Shown here in pieces: positions 18,201 through 27,303 of a stretch of 64,000 nucleotides of DNA. Made by a program: the position numbers and the translations under genes. The stretch is taken from contig VRMN01000002.1 in NCBI GenBank assembly GCA_008690995.1, forward strand, positions 2,232,001-2,296,000, written 5' to 3'. The stretch is from Porphyridium purpureum (Eukaryota; Rhodophyta; Bangiophyceae; Porphyridiales; Porphyridiaceae). Under the pieces are notes generated by a model that saw only the letters and a list, made by a program, of their open reading frames with translations, made no database searches and was not told where the DNA came from. Every line of letters starts with the position of its first letter. The stretch's first letter is position 1.

Positions 18201-20659
18201 TCATGCTTGCGCAACGGTGCGGAGAGATGAGTTCCAAAGTTGACACCTTGCAGTACGACGACATGGACGATGGCATGGGATGCAGTGGCTCATTGTTGAC
18301 GCTTCCAAGGACAAACTTTCTGTTGGACAAGTGTGTCGAAACGCTGTGTCTTTTCGTGGAGCATTGTTTGACCGGTTTGGACAGCGCGCAAATGCCATCA
18401 AACGGTCGAGCGCAAGGCGACACGGAGGAAACAAGCTGTATTCGTGGGTTGAACGGCCTCAAGGCCTTGGTGCTGGAGTACGCCATTCCGCCAGTCTATG
18501 CTTTTGCCATGCTACGGAGTCACGTGCGATACCTTGGTGTGTATGAATCCTTGGTGTGTGACGGCGCAGCGGCCGCTATTTTAGATGGCGTGGTTCCACA
18601 ACGTGTGTGGAACTGGATACGCCCCGAGTTATACCTGACGTTCTGGCTCCTCACGCTAACAGACGTGGAGCTCCCGCGTACAGCGTATGATGCCGAGCTC
18701 GAGAATGTTAAGGCTCATATCGACTCTTTATCCGCTGACAAGGAAAAAGGCAAAGGAACACCAGGGTCGGAATCAGCTGGGATATCGGGACTGGCCGACT
18801 GGATGGCGCTTCAGGCAGGCATGGAAGCAGAGCAGCGAGACCATGTAGAGCGCGTAAACACGACGGCGCGCATGCTCGAGCGGAGCAGCAAGACTTTCTA
18901 CGTCGTTGTGGATGGAGCGGAGAGCAATCCGCATGGTGAAAGTGCTGTGCGTATTACAGCACGGTGCATGCTCGAGAGGTGTGTACTGCCTCGTGTGCGA
19001 GTATCCGTGGCAGACGCGCTTTTCTGCGCCGCTTTTCTGGAGCAATTGGATAGGCTGCCGTCGGCAAACAGTACAAGAACTGTCGCGTTCAGCACCATGA
19101 GCATTCTTGCGGCGTTCTGCGCCACGTGCAGTCAGACGATTTGGTGCTGCACTGAAAGTGAAAGCTCACGCATGGGTATTTTCTTGCATCGCCTACTTCT
19201 CTATTTGGATGACGTTCGCCGCAAAAAGCGCGCGCTCGCAGGGTCCCAGCTGGAACGTACGTTTGCATACGAGCTCGGCACGAGAACCGCCCTCAATGAT
19301 TCGAGTGGGATTTTCGCCCACTTCTCTGCCCAATTAGCGTCACTGCACGGTCAATTGCTTGATGGGATCTTGGCGAACCTGAGTGATGCAGACGACACGG
19401 TCAAGCGTAACGCGCTGCACGTACTAAGCCGAGTGGTGACGGTCTTTCCCGTGTTACAAGGACACGTGCAAAAGGTGCGCGAGGGGGTAGAGGTGCTAAA
19501 GGCGAAGGATAGCACCAAGACCATTTCGCTCAGCTATCTAAATGGACTGAGTAGTGCTCTAGAGGCTCGCGAGGGCTGGGACGCGTGTACGGACGAGGAC
19601 GCCTCAAAGTTGAGCCAGGCCGTAGTGAATGCGAGGCTGCTCGAGGATCAGCGCTCTCGGACCGAGCCAGGACTTGAACACGAGGAGATGAATGGCCCAG
19701 GCCCTATGCAGGTGGACAGCGTGGTCGATGGAACGGGATCTGCACTAGAAGTCACAGCAGACATTTTGGCGGACGTTCAAGATCTAGCAGGGACACAAAA
19801 TGAACGCCAGCAATCGACTGCTCTAGGGGAGGAGGATGAAAGTTCGAAAGAGGCAGCCAAACCAAAGCAGCCAGCGGCGCCTCGGACGGACGTGAAACTG
19901 GCTGCGGCATCGATACGAGCACCCGAAGCCAGGGCTTTGGACCTTCGAGAAAAGTTGACCAAGAATAAGGGGGAGCGAGGCGTGACTCAAGTCGTGCAGG
20001 AGCAAAGTGCTCGGCCACAAACGAGAGCCCCGGACGTGATTGGTTCGAGTGCGCAAGCGCATGAGCAATCGAAGGAGAAAGGTGTTTCAGTTGGGCTGGG
20101 CGTGAAACGGCAGCGCGAAACGGAGGCGAGCGACGCAAAGCTCGACCGCATCGGCAAGGCGCGGAAATTGGAAGGCGGCAGAGTGAAAACCGTGTCGGAA
20201 CATCCCGAATCCGCGAAGCATGAAGTTCGACCAAGTCAAGATGGAGGCGCCTCTGCGGGAGTCTTGCAATCTGGAGACATCCACGAGCGACGCTTTGTGA
20301 CGGCAAAGAGAGACGAAACAGACAAAGTTGGGTTTGGAGGCGAGCGAGGGCATAAGCACGAGCGCGGTTGGGAACGAGATCGTGTGCGCGACAGCTCTGC
20401 ATCGAAAGGCGACGAACTCGGAAAACCGTCGCAACCAGCGTCCGCTCCGCCAAAGCCAGACCTGCGACAAAGATTCATGCTTAAATCGCAGACAGAGTCT
20501 GGCGGAGCAGGACGAGGGAGCGATTCAGGACCGCAACTAGAAACACGGGACGGCCATGGCGAGCAAGTCTTTGCGGCTCCTGACGTAGGTGGTGGCATGG
20601 GCCGCGGTGGGCGCTCTGGTCGGAAAACTGGGAAGCGCCGAGGTTTCAAATCAAACTGA
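15287..20659 (+). CDS. THOC2: THO complex subunit 2 (THOC2/Tho2)
   Basis: A single 1,790-aa frame without introns. Family features include the alpha-solenoid core with MVAPLAKAMATLSILEFDQL, the FLALLLSHFPASLD segment, and YLTFWLLTLTDVELP followed by a helical, charged region, all characteristic of THOC2. THOC2 is the scaffold of the THO complex, which couples transcription with mRNA packaging and export in the nucleus. The last 300 residues are disordered, rich in Lys, Glu, Arg and Gly, ending in GKRRGFKSN, a likely RNA-binding tail. The frame opens slightly earlier without an ATG, so MQTLPEH at 15287 is taken as the start. It is convergent with the next gene, with 57 bp between stops. Confidence 0.9.
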   Translation: MQTLPEHTAVLQMQRVMTECVNTALLALGNGAEEPDWALVKPVLDGAIERIRSIRDATTAVLSTSPRMMHLSAELREEERDELRNSQVGWAFECAARDIFVPSVLNIAQNAHSHPSEQSPQALHLAPDGDRPCQDQRCAQVLRSLGEALVAQTWLKARDLIVRLPDQALAALQIVDKDYYFKMARYKRKCVVEKPPVHNLAREEPDGFTQLFWHLNDHILPRKDNSVPTTEECDTGSRSEDEISRALRRFESRTRACIGTFQLAPNRVADHALLCIQLRIERDITRAVMEKQNITFKTSSLNCTDDAVRLCPSADLVRICKSKRIERAVLDCFDEANVAYVLGTKLRGYSRTCDQRIDPLDNAIQPVPRAPLSLLLLVATLILEKKVSLKLIWAYCEPSDKALAAQNIDFWQKAKKAEHEMENERSLGGGGASAVGGRLGPRKNASPAEDTDPARQRSNRLSAIRSALRNFDSGHPCAAQTEPYDANGQKLLLLESFLRLGEWTLALAVQRRMCSVHESGVGPMTGSNAASPVHVLYDVASHAGVADAMIHLCQAVLLPLFSPSRRRFENKHGAQYSVQEEVAALTVPAGSESIQGDQRKMKQLGTFEELDLAMKNEDGMSGGIRDLLLALGVHASYNIRFVFQLATLGVGETSSVSGTSPDGTGLLAESTPRASTVAFLVSRILLPVQSVLFGDAGLLDACMWRQMSECAGLDFAERARVYADALFVMRYVHTKCMVARASATNEVRFHLRRFSSNAVAELSTKLAVCCQYGGLCVPSVLLRQVMSYGNMVAPLAKAMATLSILEFDQLLYFCLDQLEMLFMSGTHERSTNRRRAHGEAELAVRPDGTLNSKFAYLIEFLALLLSHFPASLDVPAVLHYVLDRGTSSVGAAMGTPALLLLREVLLRMCGTAVSDELGSRGIHALAMLPTSRMFVVREEKGIPVVSTESRIARERLVRAAYSSPALADSLAIMLAQRCGEMSSKVDTLQYDDMDDGMGCSGSLLTLPRTNFLLDKCVETLCLFVEHCLTGLDSAQMPSNGRAQGDTEETSCIRGLNGLKALVLEYAIPPVYAFAMLRSHVRYLGVYESLVCDGAAAAILDGVVPQRVWNWIRPELYLTFWLLTLTDVELPRTAYDAELENVKAHIDSLSADKEKGKGTPGSESAGISGLADWMALQAGMEAEQRDHVERVNTTARMLERSSKTFYVVVDGAESNPHGESAVRITARCMLERCVLPRVRVSVADALFCAAFLEQLDRLPSANSTRTVAFSTMSILAAFCATCSQTIWCCTESESSRMGIFLHRLLLYLDDVRRKKRALAGSQLERTFAYELGTRTALNDSSGIFAHFSAQLASLHGQLLDGILANLSDADDTVKRNALHVLSRVVTVFPVLQGHVQKVREGVEVLKAKDSTKTISLSYLNGLSSALEAREGWDACTDEDASKLSQAVVNARLLEDQRSRTEPGLEHEEMNGPGPMQVDSVVDGTGSALEVTADILADVQDLAGTQNERQQSTALGEEDESSKEAAKPKQPAAPRTDVKLAAASIRAPEARALDLREKLTKNKGERGVTQVVQEQSARPQTRAPDVIGSSAQAHEQSKEKGVSVGLGVKRQRETEASDAKLDRIGKARKLEGGRVKTVSEHPESAKHEVRPSQDGGASAGVLQSGDIHERRFVTAKRDETDKVGFGGERGHKHERGWERDRVRDSSASKGDELGKPSQPASAPPKPDLRQRFMLKSQTESGGAGRGSDSGPQLETRDGHGEQVFAAPDVGGGMGRGGRSGRKTGKRRGFKSN

Positions 20660-20716
20660 TCTGCCACACTTTTGTCAGGAACTCGTTCGAGTTGATACGT
20701 TCTAGAGAGCAAACAT

Positions 20717-22624
20717 TTAGTAAGAGTAGGTTGCAAACGTGCTTTTGCCCGGAAATGAGCAGTCGATGAACTTTGTGTCCTTCGATAGATCGACGTGACG
20801 CGCCTTCACTTTTGTTTTAAACACGCAGCCTTCAAATACGCACGACTTGAGCTTTGCCGAGTCAAACTTGGCATGACTGCCAAACGTGACATTGCGAAAC
20901 ACAACATTGTGCAGCACGGCGTCCTCAAAGTCGACGTCGTCAAGGAAATGGATGCTCTCAAAGACGATTGCTCGCAAATCTGCGCGCGCAAAGTTGACTT
21001 CGTGCGCAAACGAACTGTTCAAGAATGACGACTTGCGCAGCAAAGCTCCTGAAAATTCGGCCGTGTCGCTACCGCGGCTCACACTACGGATATTGCTCAA
21101 CACTACATTTTTCCACACCGAGTCACGCGCGTTCACGTCTCCGGCCAGCACCACGTCTTTCAATTCACTTTTGCTCCAACGCGTCGCCTTCATGTCCACA
21201 CCGCCGCGCAGATCCAGCACTGTGAATGTGGCGCGGTCCACATGTGCATAGCTCAGGTTCACATGACCTTGCGCTTTCATAGAGTCGAGCGCGAGCGAAA
21301 CAAGCTGAGCACCTTGGAGCTGTACATTGCCACGTGCTTCGGATGCCGAAAGGGAAACGCCCTTTACCACCAGCTTGACAAAGGATGCACCAGAGGCGAA
21401 AAGAATGTCGGTGAAAGTCGACTTTTTGGCGCGCACGCCGGCAAAACTGACCGGCAGGTCGAAGCGGATCGCGCTCACAGAGAGACCTGAGAACGAAGCG
21501 TCACGGATGAGCGAGTTTCCCTCCACGAGCACGTTGCTGATCTTGCATTTAAGCGCATGCAGTCCTTGAATGATTGACGTACCGCTTAAGCTGAGCCAAT
21601 CTATCGTGCTCGCCTTGAGTGTGAGGCCCTGCACGGCAAAGTCACTCACCAACTCCAGACCGACGAGTTGAGAGCCCCTGATGGATACGTCGGTGAGTGC
21701 AGTTAAGCCACTCAATGAGGTATTGACCAGATTGGTCGCATCGATGCTCGTACTTGTAAGGTGGACGTCGTTGAACTCTGCACTACTGATCAGACAAGAC
21801 GAAACATGCCCCTTGGTGGCTTTCAACGCACCGAGCACAACGAGCCTGCGTAGCACCGAATCGCTCATCACAGCGCTTTGCACGTCGAGCGACTCTTCAA
21901 AGACAAGATCATAGAACAGGCTTGTCATGACGTAAAGGTGCTTCATCGTCACGGCACCCTGGTGCACCGACTCGCGCCACAAGCTCTGCGAAACAATGGG
22001 CTTATCGTACACAACCGGGTTTTTGAGCACCACGTTGTGCAGGTGTGAGCGCGTGCTTCGGAACCCTTTGAGCACTGAGATGGACTCGATGCTTACGCCG
22101 TCTAGCGAGGAGCGCGCTAGCTCGAGCTTGGACGAGAGGCCCATCCCCACGATCGACGTATTCCGCACGCTCGTCTCGACAAGTGAGCGCCCGGCTTTGT
22201 ACTTGTGCACCACAAAGGTCGTGTCGTGCAGCGTGGTGTCGGCAAAGATCGACGCGGCAAGGGAGTGGTTGCCAAGCACGTCTTCGTACATGTAAAGGTC
22301 TGCGTCGCGCGACGACGTATTTGCCCAGTCCGCCTTGAGCGCCGAAGTCACAAACTGCGGCACGCGGCTGCGTTCCGTCTTGAGCGCGACGACGCGGTTT
22401 CCCGCGAAGAAGACGAGCGGCGTGCACACAGCCAGCGCGACAAACGTCACGGCAACCATCACATCCAGCTTGGACAAGCCCATCGGATACGGGCTCTTCT
22501 TCTGCTTCCCCGCCGCGGCGCTCGGCTCGCGCGGTTGCTCTTGCGCTGCGGCGTCGTCGCCCGCGGCGCGCGCCGCGAGGAGCGCGCTCTTGGGGACAAA
22601 CTTCTTCACCCCCGCCGTCGCCAT
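20717..22624 (-). CDS. Single-pass membrane protein with pentapeptide-like solenoid repeats
   Basis: This 635-aa protein has a basic, Ala-rich N-terminus, one membrane segment (about residues 54-74) and no cleavable signal, so it is a predicted type II protein. The remaining roughly 550 residues repeat a roughly 20-residue pattern in which strands of the type F(x)(D/N)(V/A)x(L/F) recur (FEGCVFKTKVKARHVDLS, FRNVTFGSHAKFDSAKL, FARADLRAIVFESIHF). This resembles pentapeptide-repeat beta-solenoids in degenerate form. Several NxS/T sites fall on the predicted lumenal or outer side. The role is unknown; a wall, vesicle or surface scaffold is possible. No enzyme motif is visible. Confidence 0.85.
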   Translation of the reverse strand: MATAGVKKFVPKSALLAARAAGDDAAAQEQPREPSAAAGKQKKSPYPMGLSKLDVMVAVTFVALAVCTPLVFFAGNRVVALKTERSRVPQFVTSALKADWANTSSRDADLYMYEDVLGNHSLAASIFADTTLHDTTFVVHKYKAGRSLVETSVRNTSIVGMGLSSKLELARSSLDGVSIESISVLKGFRSTRSHLHNVVLKNPVVYDKPIVSQSLWRESVHQGAVTMKHLYVMTSLFYDLVFEESLDVQSAVMSDSVLRRLVVLGALKATKGHVSSCLISSAEFNDVHLTSTSIDATNLVNTSLSGLTALTDVSIRGSQLVGLELVSDFAVQGLTLKASTIDWLSLSGTSIIQGLHALKCKISNVLVEGNSLIRDASFSGLSVSAIRFDLPVSFAGVRAKKSTFTDILFASGASFVKLVVKGVSLSASEARGNVQLQGAQLVSLALDSMKAQGHVNLSYAHVDRATFTVLDLRGGVDMKATRWSKSELKDVVLAGDVNARDSVWKNVVLSNIRSVSRGSDTAEFSGALLRKSSFLNSSFAHEVNFARADLRAIVFESIHFLDDVDFEDAVLHNVVFRNVTFGSHAKFDSAKLKSCVFEGCVFKTKVKARHVDLSKDTKFIDCSFPGKSTFATYSY

Positions 22625-22798
22625 GGCTCCGACCCGATGCGATCGGACTCTCGGACGCGCGCCCGCACCACCGACCAGCGGATCACCGCGTCACCAGGAC
22701 ATCCACCGACCTACCCACGCACCTTTCTCCCTCTCCTTCAGCATCTCTGCACGCAAGGCTGCGCGGTTTTGCGTTTTTTCCGCTGAACCTGCACGGAA

Positions 22799-22891
22799 GT
22801 ACAGCACACTGTACATCCCACAAACCGCCATGAGCGCGCGACAAATCGGTTCACGGTCCACCGGCTAAACGGCTACTCGGTAACCGATAAC
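22799..22891. promoter_or_regulatory. Composite GTAC palindrome plus ATCGGTT/AACCGAT element, second copy
   Basis: GTACAG and CTGTAC (22799-22804, 22809-22814) flank CACA. They are followed by ATCGGTTCA at 22845-22853 and GTAACCGATAAC at 22880-22891. The ATCGGTT and AACCGAT starts are 37 bp apart, against 38 bp in the copy at 2978-3060. It lies 175 bp upstream of the solenoid-protein ATG. Confidence 0.5.
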
Positions 22892-23130
22892 ACGCTTGTG
22901 TCACCATCGCGCCGCTTGGCTGCGATTGTCGGAGAGGAGCAGCAAAGAGCGTGGAGCAGCTGTCCGTCGACACCCACTTCGCGGATGCAGCCGGGCGCAG
23001 AGCGCGTGGCCGCGGTTTCTCATGGGCAGGGAAATGAGTCCGGGTTGGGAAACGTCGGGCACTTGCTCAAAGGTGTGTGATCCGGTGAGTTCTCACACTG
23101 GCGACAACGCGAGATTTGTGACCGCGCGGT

Positions 23131-23158
23131 GTACAGTGTTTGTCTGCACGGACTGTAC
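23131..23158. promoter_or_regulatory. GTACAG...CTGTAC inverted pair
   Basis: GTACAG at 23131-23136 and CTGTAC at 23153-23158 face each other over 16 bp, about 280 bp upstream of the PABPN1 ATG. Confidence 0.35.
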
Positions 23159-23413
23159 CTCGAACGACCACAGCGAGAAAAGACGGAGAAAAACCTGCGG
23201 GGCGCCAAAAGGTGCAGCAAAGGCTTCGATGCGGCGGCGCAGCGCCTTGGGAAGACTCGAAGCGCATCAAGTCTCGCCTGCGGGTTGGCGGTGCCGCGTG
23301 GACAACGTAGTGCGTGAGTGCATCGGTGCTCCCTGTGCGTTTCGTTCCCTCCAGTTGTCGCTCTGTCTTGGTCTGCGCGTGTGTGGTCGCATTGCGAGGG
23401 CGCGGCGGCTGGG

Positions 23414-24136
23414 ATGGTGGATGGGACGGATGAGAATGGCGTCGGCGCCGAGGCGGCTGCGGAAGCAGTGGGGAATCACGCAAAAGGGAACGAGGCAGGA
23501 GAAAAATATGAAGACGAGACAGACGCGCAGCGTGCTGCGGGCGCGCCTGCGAAAGATGCGCACGACGCGCCGAGCAAGAATGGCGCCGCGAGTGTGATTG
23601 GCGAAAGAGAATTGACGGCAATGAAGCGGCGGTTGCAGGAAATGGAGGAGGAGCAAGAGAGATTGAGCAAGATCCAAAATACCGGCGGTGTGGGGGGTGT
23701 ATCGGGTGGCGCGGCAAGTGGAGCGGGTGCAGCGGCGCTGGCATTGGGGCCCAGCGCTGGCGCTGCTGTCGCCCCGGATGTAGATGCGCGCTCAGTGTAC
23801 GTCGGGAACGTGGACTGGGGCTCGACGCCCGAGGAGCTTCAGCGGCATTTTGCCGATTGCGGCACGATCAACCGCGTCACGATTGGCACGGACAAGTACA
23901 CGGGGCAGGCGAAGGGGTTTGCGTACATTGAATTTAGCGAGGAGGACGCAGTACAAAACGCGGTGATCCTGAACGACTCTTTGTTCCGCAACCGCCAGAT
24001 CAAGGTGACGCCCAAGCGCACCAACATCCCGGGCTTCAACGTGCGCGGGCGGGGCCGCGGGCGGGGTCGAGGCCGCGGCAGCGGCGGGTACCGTGGCGGC
24101 GGCGGGTTCCGCGGAGGATATCGCGGTGGCTATTAG
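23414..24136 (+). CDS. PABPN1: Nuclear poly(A)-binding protein (PABPN1 type)
   Basis: This 240-aa protein has the PABPN1 layout: an acidic, Ala-rich N-terminus, a coiled-coil helix ([19 protein letters not shown], about residues 70-90), one RRM (about 128-203) with RNP2 VYVGNV and RNP1 KGFAYIEF, then an RG-rich tail. The linker [16 protein letters not shown] is characteristic of the family. It should coat newly made poly(A) in the nucleus and stimulate poly(A) polymerase. The ATG at 23414 (MVDGTDENG) gives the family-typical acidic start; the frame is open upstream. No intron. Confidence 0.95.
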   Translation: MVDGTDENGVGAEAAAEAVGNHAKGNEAGEKYEDETDAQRAAGAPAKDAHDAPSKNGAASVIGERELTAMKRRLQEMEEEQERLSKIQNTGGVGGVSGGAASGAGAAALALGPSAGAAVAPDVDARSVYVGNVDWGSTPEELQRHFADCGTINRVTIGTDKYTGQAKGFAYIEFSEEDAVQNAVILNDSLFRNRQIKVTPKRTNIPGFNVRGRGRGRGRGRGSGGYRGGGGFRGGYRGGY

Positions 24137-25518
24137 CTCTGGCTGGTGCCGCGTCTGGTCGCAACGTGAGATCCGTGCTTGTGCCGCTTCCCCTTTTTTC
24201 TGTTCTTTGACTTCCACATTGACTAAACTGAAACCGTACCTTCAGATTCGTGACCAGTGCGACGCACAAACAGGAGGCGCTTCCGTCCACGCTATGCGGG
24301 CGCGTGCACCGAGAATCTGACCAGCCGCAGCAATTTGCACGGCTGGGGTGCCGCGCGCTAGCACATGGCCGACGACGCCGGCGGCAGCCTGAACGCCTCG
24401 CCCAGCAGGCGCCACAGTAGCAGCAATGCTGCCCATGCAAGCACCGCGCAGCCGCCTGTCACGAACCCGCGCACTCGCCGCGCACACGCCGCGCCGCGCG
24501 CGCCAAGCCGGCGCCCGACACGCTCGGCCGCCTCTCCATTCACGCCAACGGGCCTGCTCCCAACTGCGCCCACCGCACGCGCCCTCCCCTCAGACCAACC
24601 GCCACCACTCGCACGCTATTTGTGGCCGCGCCGCTGTACCCATCCACTGTACTCTCCCCACACCACACGGCCATCCTTTTCTCCACGCCCGTGTTGTCCC
24701 TATGCAGCCATCGCCGTTTTGTCATTCACGTCACGCGTGTTGTTTCTGCGATGGCTCAACGCTGTGCTCACGTTAGTTTCATCCAGGCCTACTTTCGTAC
24801 AAAAAGGTGCGTCTTTTGGAGGTTTTGGTTTTTGAGGGTTTTTTTCAAAGAGCGCGTCGAAATCTGTTTGGGACGCGGGAGGAACGCACGTGCGCATGCG
24901 GTGTTTTGTGTGCACGCACGACACATGCGCTCGCAGTACACGCAGACGCAGCAGCAGCGGCAGCGGCAGTAGCACAAAGCAAGCCGGGTCGGAAAGGGAC
25001 ACAACAGAGGCGACAGGGGACGACTGCAAGGTGACGGAGCTGGGTGGGGGTTACTTGCGGTGGGGGTCGGGATAGTTGGGGTGTGGAGGGAGAGGGAGGG
25101 GGAGAGTGGTGGTGGTGGTGGTGTGGTGTGGTGGTGTGGTGTGGATGCGAGGGCCGGTTGGTGGAAGGGGAGGGTGGGTTGCAAGGGGTAGCGCTGGTGT
25201 GCGGTGGATTTGCGCGGCGCGCGCGCGCGGACGGTGGAGGAAGCGGTGAGGCGACGCAGGCTGTGACGCGCTTGCGTGCGCAGAGAGCGCCGCGTGCGTG
25301 CGTGCGTGGAGGCGGTACTTAGAGGTGGCGCGAGGCGGTGACGCTGTGCGAGGGGGAAGGTTTCGCTGGGTGTGGCTGGATTGCGGCCTGGCGGGGGTTG
25401 GCGCGTGGGGTGGCGAGGGTGAGGGACCGCGCGCGCGGAGTGGACGTGCGGCACGGCCTGCAAGGGAGGCGTGTAGCGTAGCTGTCAGTCGGCGCGGCGA
25501 TCGCGTGCGCGCGCAGGA
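24137..25518. other. Long intergenic region with a strongly G-rich tract
   Basis: No gene with an ATG and plausible protein is seen. Bases 24634-24652 carry two CTGTAC words in the same direction. From about 25040 to 25460 the plus strand is very G-rich, including GGT/GTGGT repeats at about 25107-25143 and many GGG runs. This is the leader side of the A20/AN1 gene. The 71-codon minus frame at 24358-24573 with a hydrophobic stretch lacks an ATG. Confidence 0.5.
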
Positions 25519-26250
25519 ATGTCGCAGAAGCAGGATAATGGCAGCGTGCCGCGCAGGGCGCCCGAGAGTGACCCTGACGTGGCAAATGCGGAGATGCAGA
25601 GGCTCTGCGTCACGAGCTGCGGCTTTTACGGAAATATGGCCACCCTGGGAATGTGCAGCAAGTGTTATCTCGCACACGAACAGAAACTCCCGTCGCAGGC
25701 CGCGGCCGCGCCAAAGGCCGCGTCGGGTCCCTCCCAAGACGGACAGAAGGGCATAGATCGCCTGGAACCGGCGGCGGCGTTGGCTTCGGCTTCCCCGCCG
25801 GCCGCCAGCGCGCCCCAATTGAAAGACGAGGCACCCTTATTACGCCGTGAATCTGAGAATATCCCAGCGCAGCGCCTCACGAACAAGCGGCCGCGCGAAG
25901 AGGAGCTTGAGGCGCTCAAGGAGTCTCCAGGACAGGGAGACGAGATACTTTTGAAAAGGGGCAGTGGCGACATTCCGCACATGCAAGCGGACGGCGCAAC
26001 GGAGGAGACTCGTGTGGAGAGCGCGCCAGAACAAACTGCAACCGTCGTGCAAAAAAACCCGGGCCGATGCTTTTCGTGCAGGAAAAAGGTCGGCCTCACG
26101 GGCTTCAAGTGCCGGTGTGGCTACGTTTACTGCAGCTCGCATCGGCACTCGGATGAGCACGATTGCCAGTTTGACTACCGGTCCATGGGACAGGAGCTGT
26201 TGTTTCGAAACAATCCTCAGGTCGTTTCGTCCAAGCTGGAAAAGATATAA
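25519..26250 (+). CDS. A20/AN1 zinc-finger protein (stress-associated protein type)
   Basis: This 243-aa protein has an N-terminal A20 finger with ligands C30, C34, C46 and C49 (CVTSCGFYGNMATLGMCSKC) and a C-terminal AN1 finger from about residue 181 (CFSCRKKVGLTGFKCRCG, then CSSHRHSDEHDC). About 125 residues of Ala/Pro-rich disorder join them. This is the layout of plant SAP and animal ZFAND5/6 proteins, which bind ubiquitin chains and proteasome partners in stress responses. It starts at an ATG 3' of a long G-rich tract, and there is no intron. Confidence 0.95.
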   Translation: MSQKQDNGSVPRRAPESDPDVANAEMQRLCVTSCGFYGNMATLGMCSKCYLAHEQKLPSQAAAAPKAASGPSQDGQKGIDRLEPAAALASASPPAASAPQLKDEAPLLRRESENIPAQRLTNKRPREEELEALKESPGQGDEILLKRGSGDIPHMQADGATEETRVESAPEQTATVVQKNPGRCFSCRKKVGLTGFKCRCGYVYCSSHRHSDEHDCQFDYRSMGQELLFRNNPQVVSSKLEKI

Positions 26251-26499
26251 CCAAGCGCAAGCCCAGGCGCGGTGGTTTATGTCTTTCGTAGCGCGGAAGA
26301 CGGAAGGGAGCCGGGTGTTCTTCCTAACGGCGGGCTTTGGTCGGCCTTCTGGTCCTTTTGTTGTTTTCTATGTACAGGTTTTTTTGGTATTGGATAATGG
26401 ATCCATTAAATGCTTGAGGGATTCGTGTGAGTGTGTGTGTATCATCCTGTGTGTCCAGTTGGCCTCGAAACAGGGAAACTTGAAATTGCGGCTTTAGCG

Positions 26500-26817
26500 A
26501 TGCGCGGGCCGGAAACTGAAACCGAAAGACCGATCGCAGAACGTGCGGACGAAGCCCCGTGTGTGGCTGAAACGCAGAAGCTCTTATCGGAAACGCTTGC
26601 TCACGATGTTGTTGACGCCGCTTTTTGGGAACGCATTGGCGTGGCCGTGTTCAATTTGCGGCGCTGTGCAGAGTCGGAGGGTATTCTGAGCGTCCAAATC
26701 GACGCGTACCAGGTCGAGGATGAGTCCAAGCCGGATCCGGATGCACCCGCAGCGGCACCAGACTCCTTTGCTACCGAGTCGCCAAACGGGATTGCTGGCC
26801 ACACGGCGTACGGGTAG
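26500..26817 (+). CDS. Small acidic protein, hypothetical
   Basis: An ATG-initiated frame of 105 aa lies 250 bp after the A20/AN1 gene. The middle (VAETQKLLSETLAHDVV, then FWERIGVAVFNLRRCAE) could be helical and the C-terminus is acidic and Pro/Ala-rich. I recognise no family. It could be a real short gene, or transcribed spacer in the 3' region of the A20/AN1 gene. Confidence 0.35.
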   Translation: MRGPETETERPIAERADEAPCVAETQKLLSETLAHDVVDAAFWERIGVAVFNLRRCAESEGILSVQIDAYQVEDESKPDPDAPAAAPDSFATESPNGIAGHTAYG

Positions 26818-27303
26818 GGAGTGCTTTGGAAAAGGTCGAGTTCGCGTCTTGCGTGTCGATATTGTTTATAAATGAGAATGAAAGCTCCTTGTCGAGCATC
26901 GGCACTCGCATGGTTTCTACATCATGCGAACGGCAAAATCCGCTACCTAAGTTTGTCACTCTTGTGCTCCGAGACCAGGCACACGAAAATACACCCAATC
27001 TGAAGCGATGCCACACGAATGGCAGAGACAAAAAAAAAGCGAACCCGGAAAATTACCTGCAGCAGAAATTCCACAGCGAGCACGATACACATTCACACTC
27101 GTACATGCGCGCGCGCGCCTCCTATTTAAAAAAAAAAAAAAAATTGTCAAAGGAGGGGAAGCATTCACGGCAATGAGTAAACCAGTCAATGAGAGCAGTA
27201 CGACAAAATCATGCCAAACGCCAAGTCAATCAAGCAGAATATCTTTCTTTCTTCCCGCGCCGCCAAAACCCCGCGTACAGAAGAAGGACTTATTTGTGGA
27301 AAC
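26818..27303. other. Intergenic region with a 16-base A run
   Basis: AT-richer spacer between a plus-strand and a minus-strand gene. It has a run of 16 A at 27128-27143. No ORF, RNA gene or repeat family is supported. Confidence 0.5.

Larger units (their letters stand above)
22625..23413. promoter_or_regulatory. Divergent upstream region of the solenoid protein and PABPN1 genes
   Basis: No gene is supported in these 789 bp. The first 120 bp are C/T-rich on the plus strand, purine-rich on the sense strand of the left gene. Two GTAC palindromic sites and an ATCGGTT/AACCGAT pair are present (listed separately). Confidence 0.5.

Noticed and set aside
24358-24573. Minus-strand 71-codon frame with a hydrophobic segment
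   Set aside because: There is no ATG at or upstream of the segment before an in-frame stop, no family resemblance and the DNA is low-complexity.
24789-25463. Minus-strand 224-codon frame rich in Pro, His, Ser and Thr
   Set aside because: It is the complement of the G-rich leader tract; composition reflects nucleotide skew, not protein.
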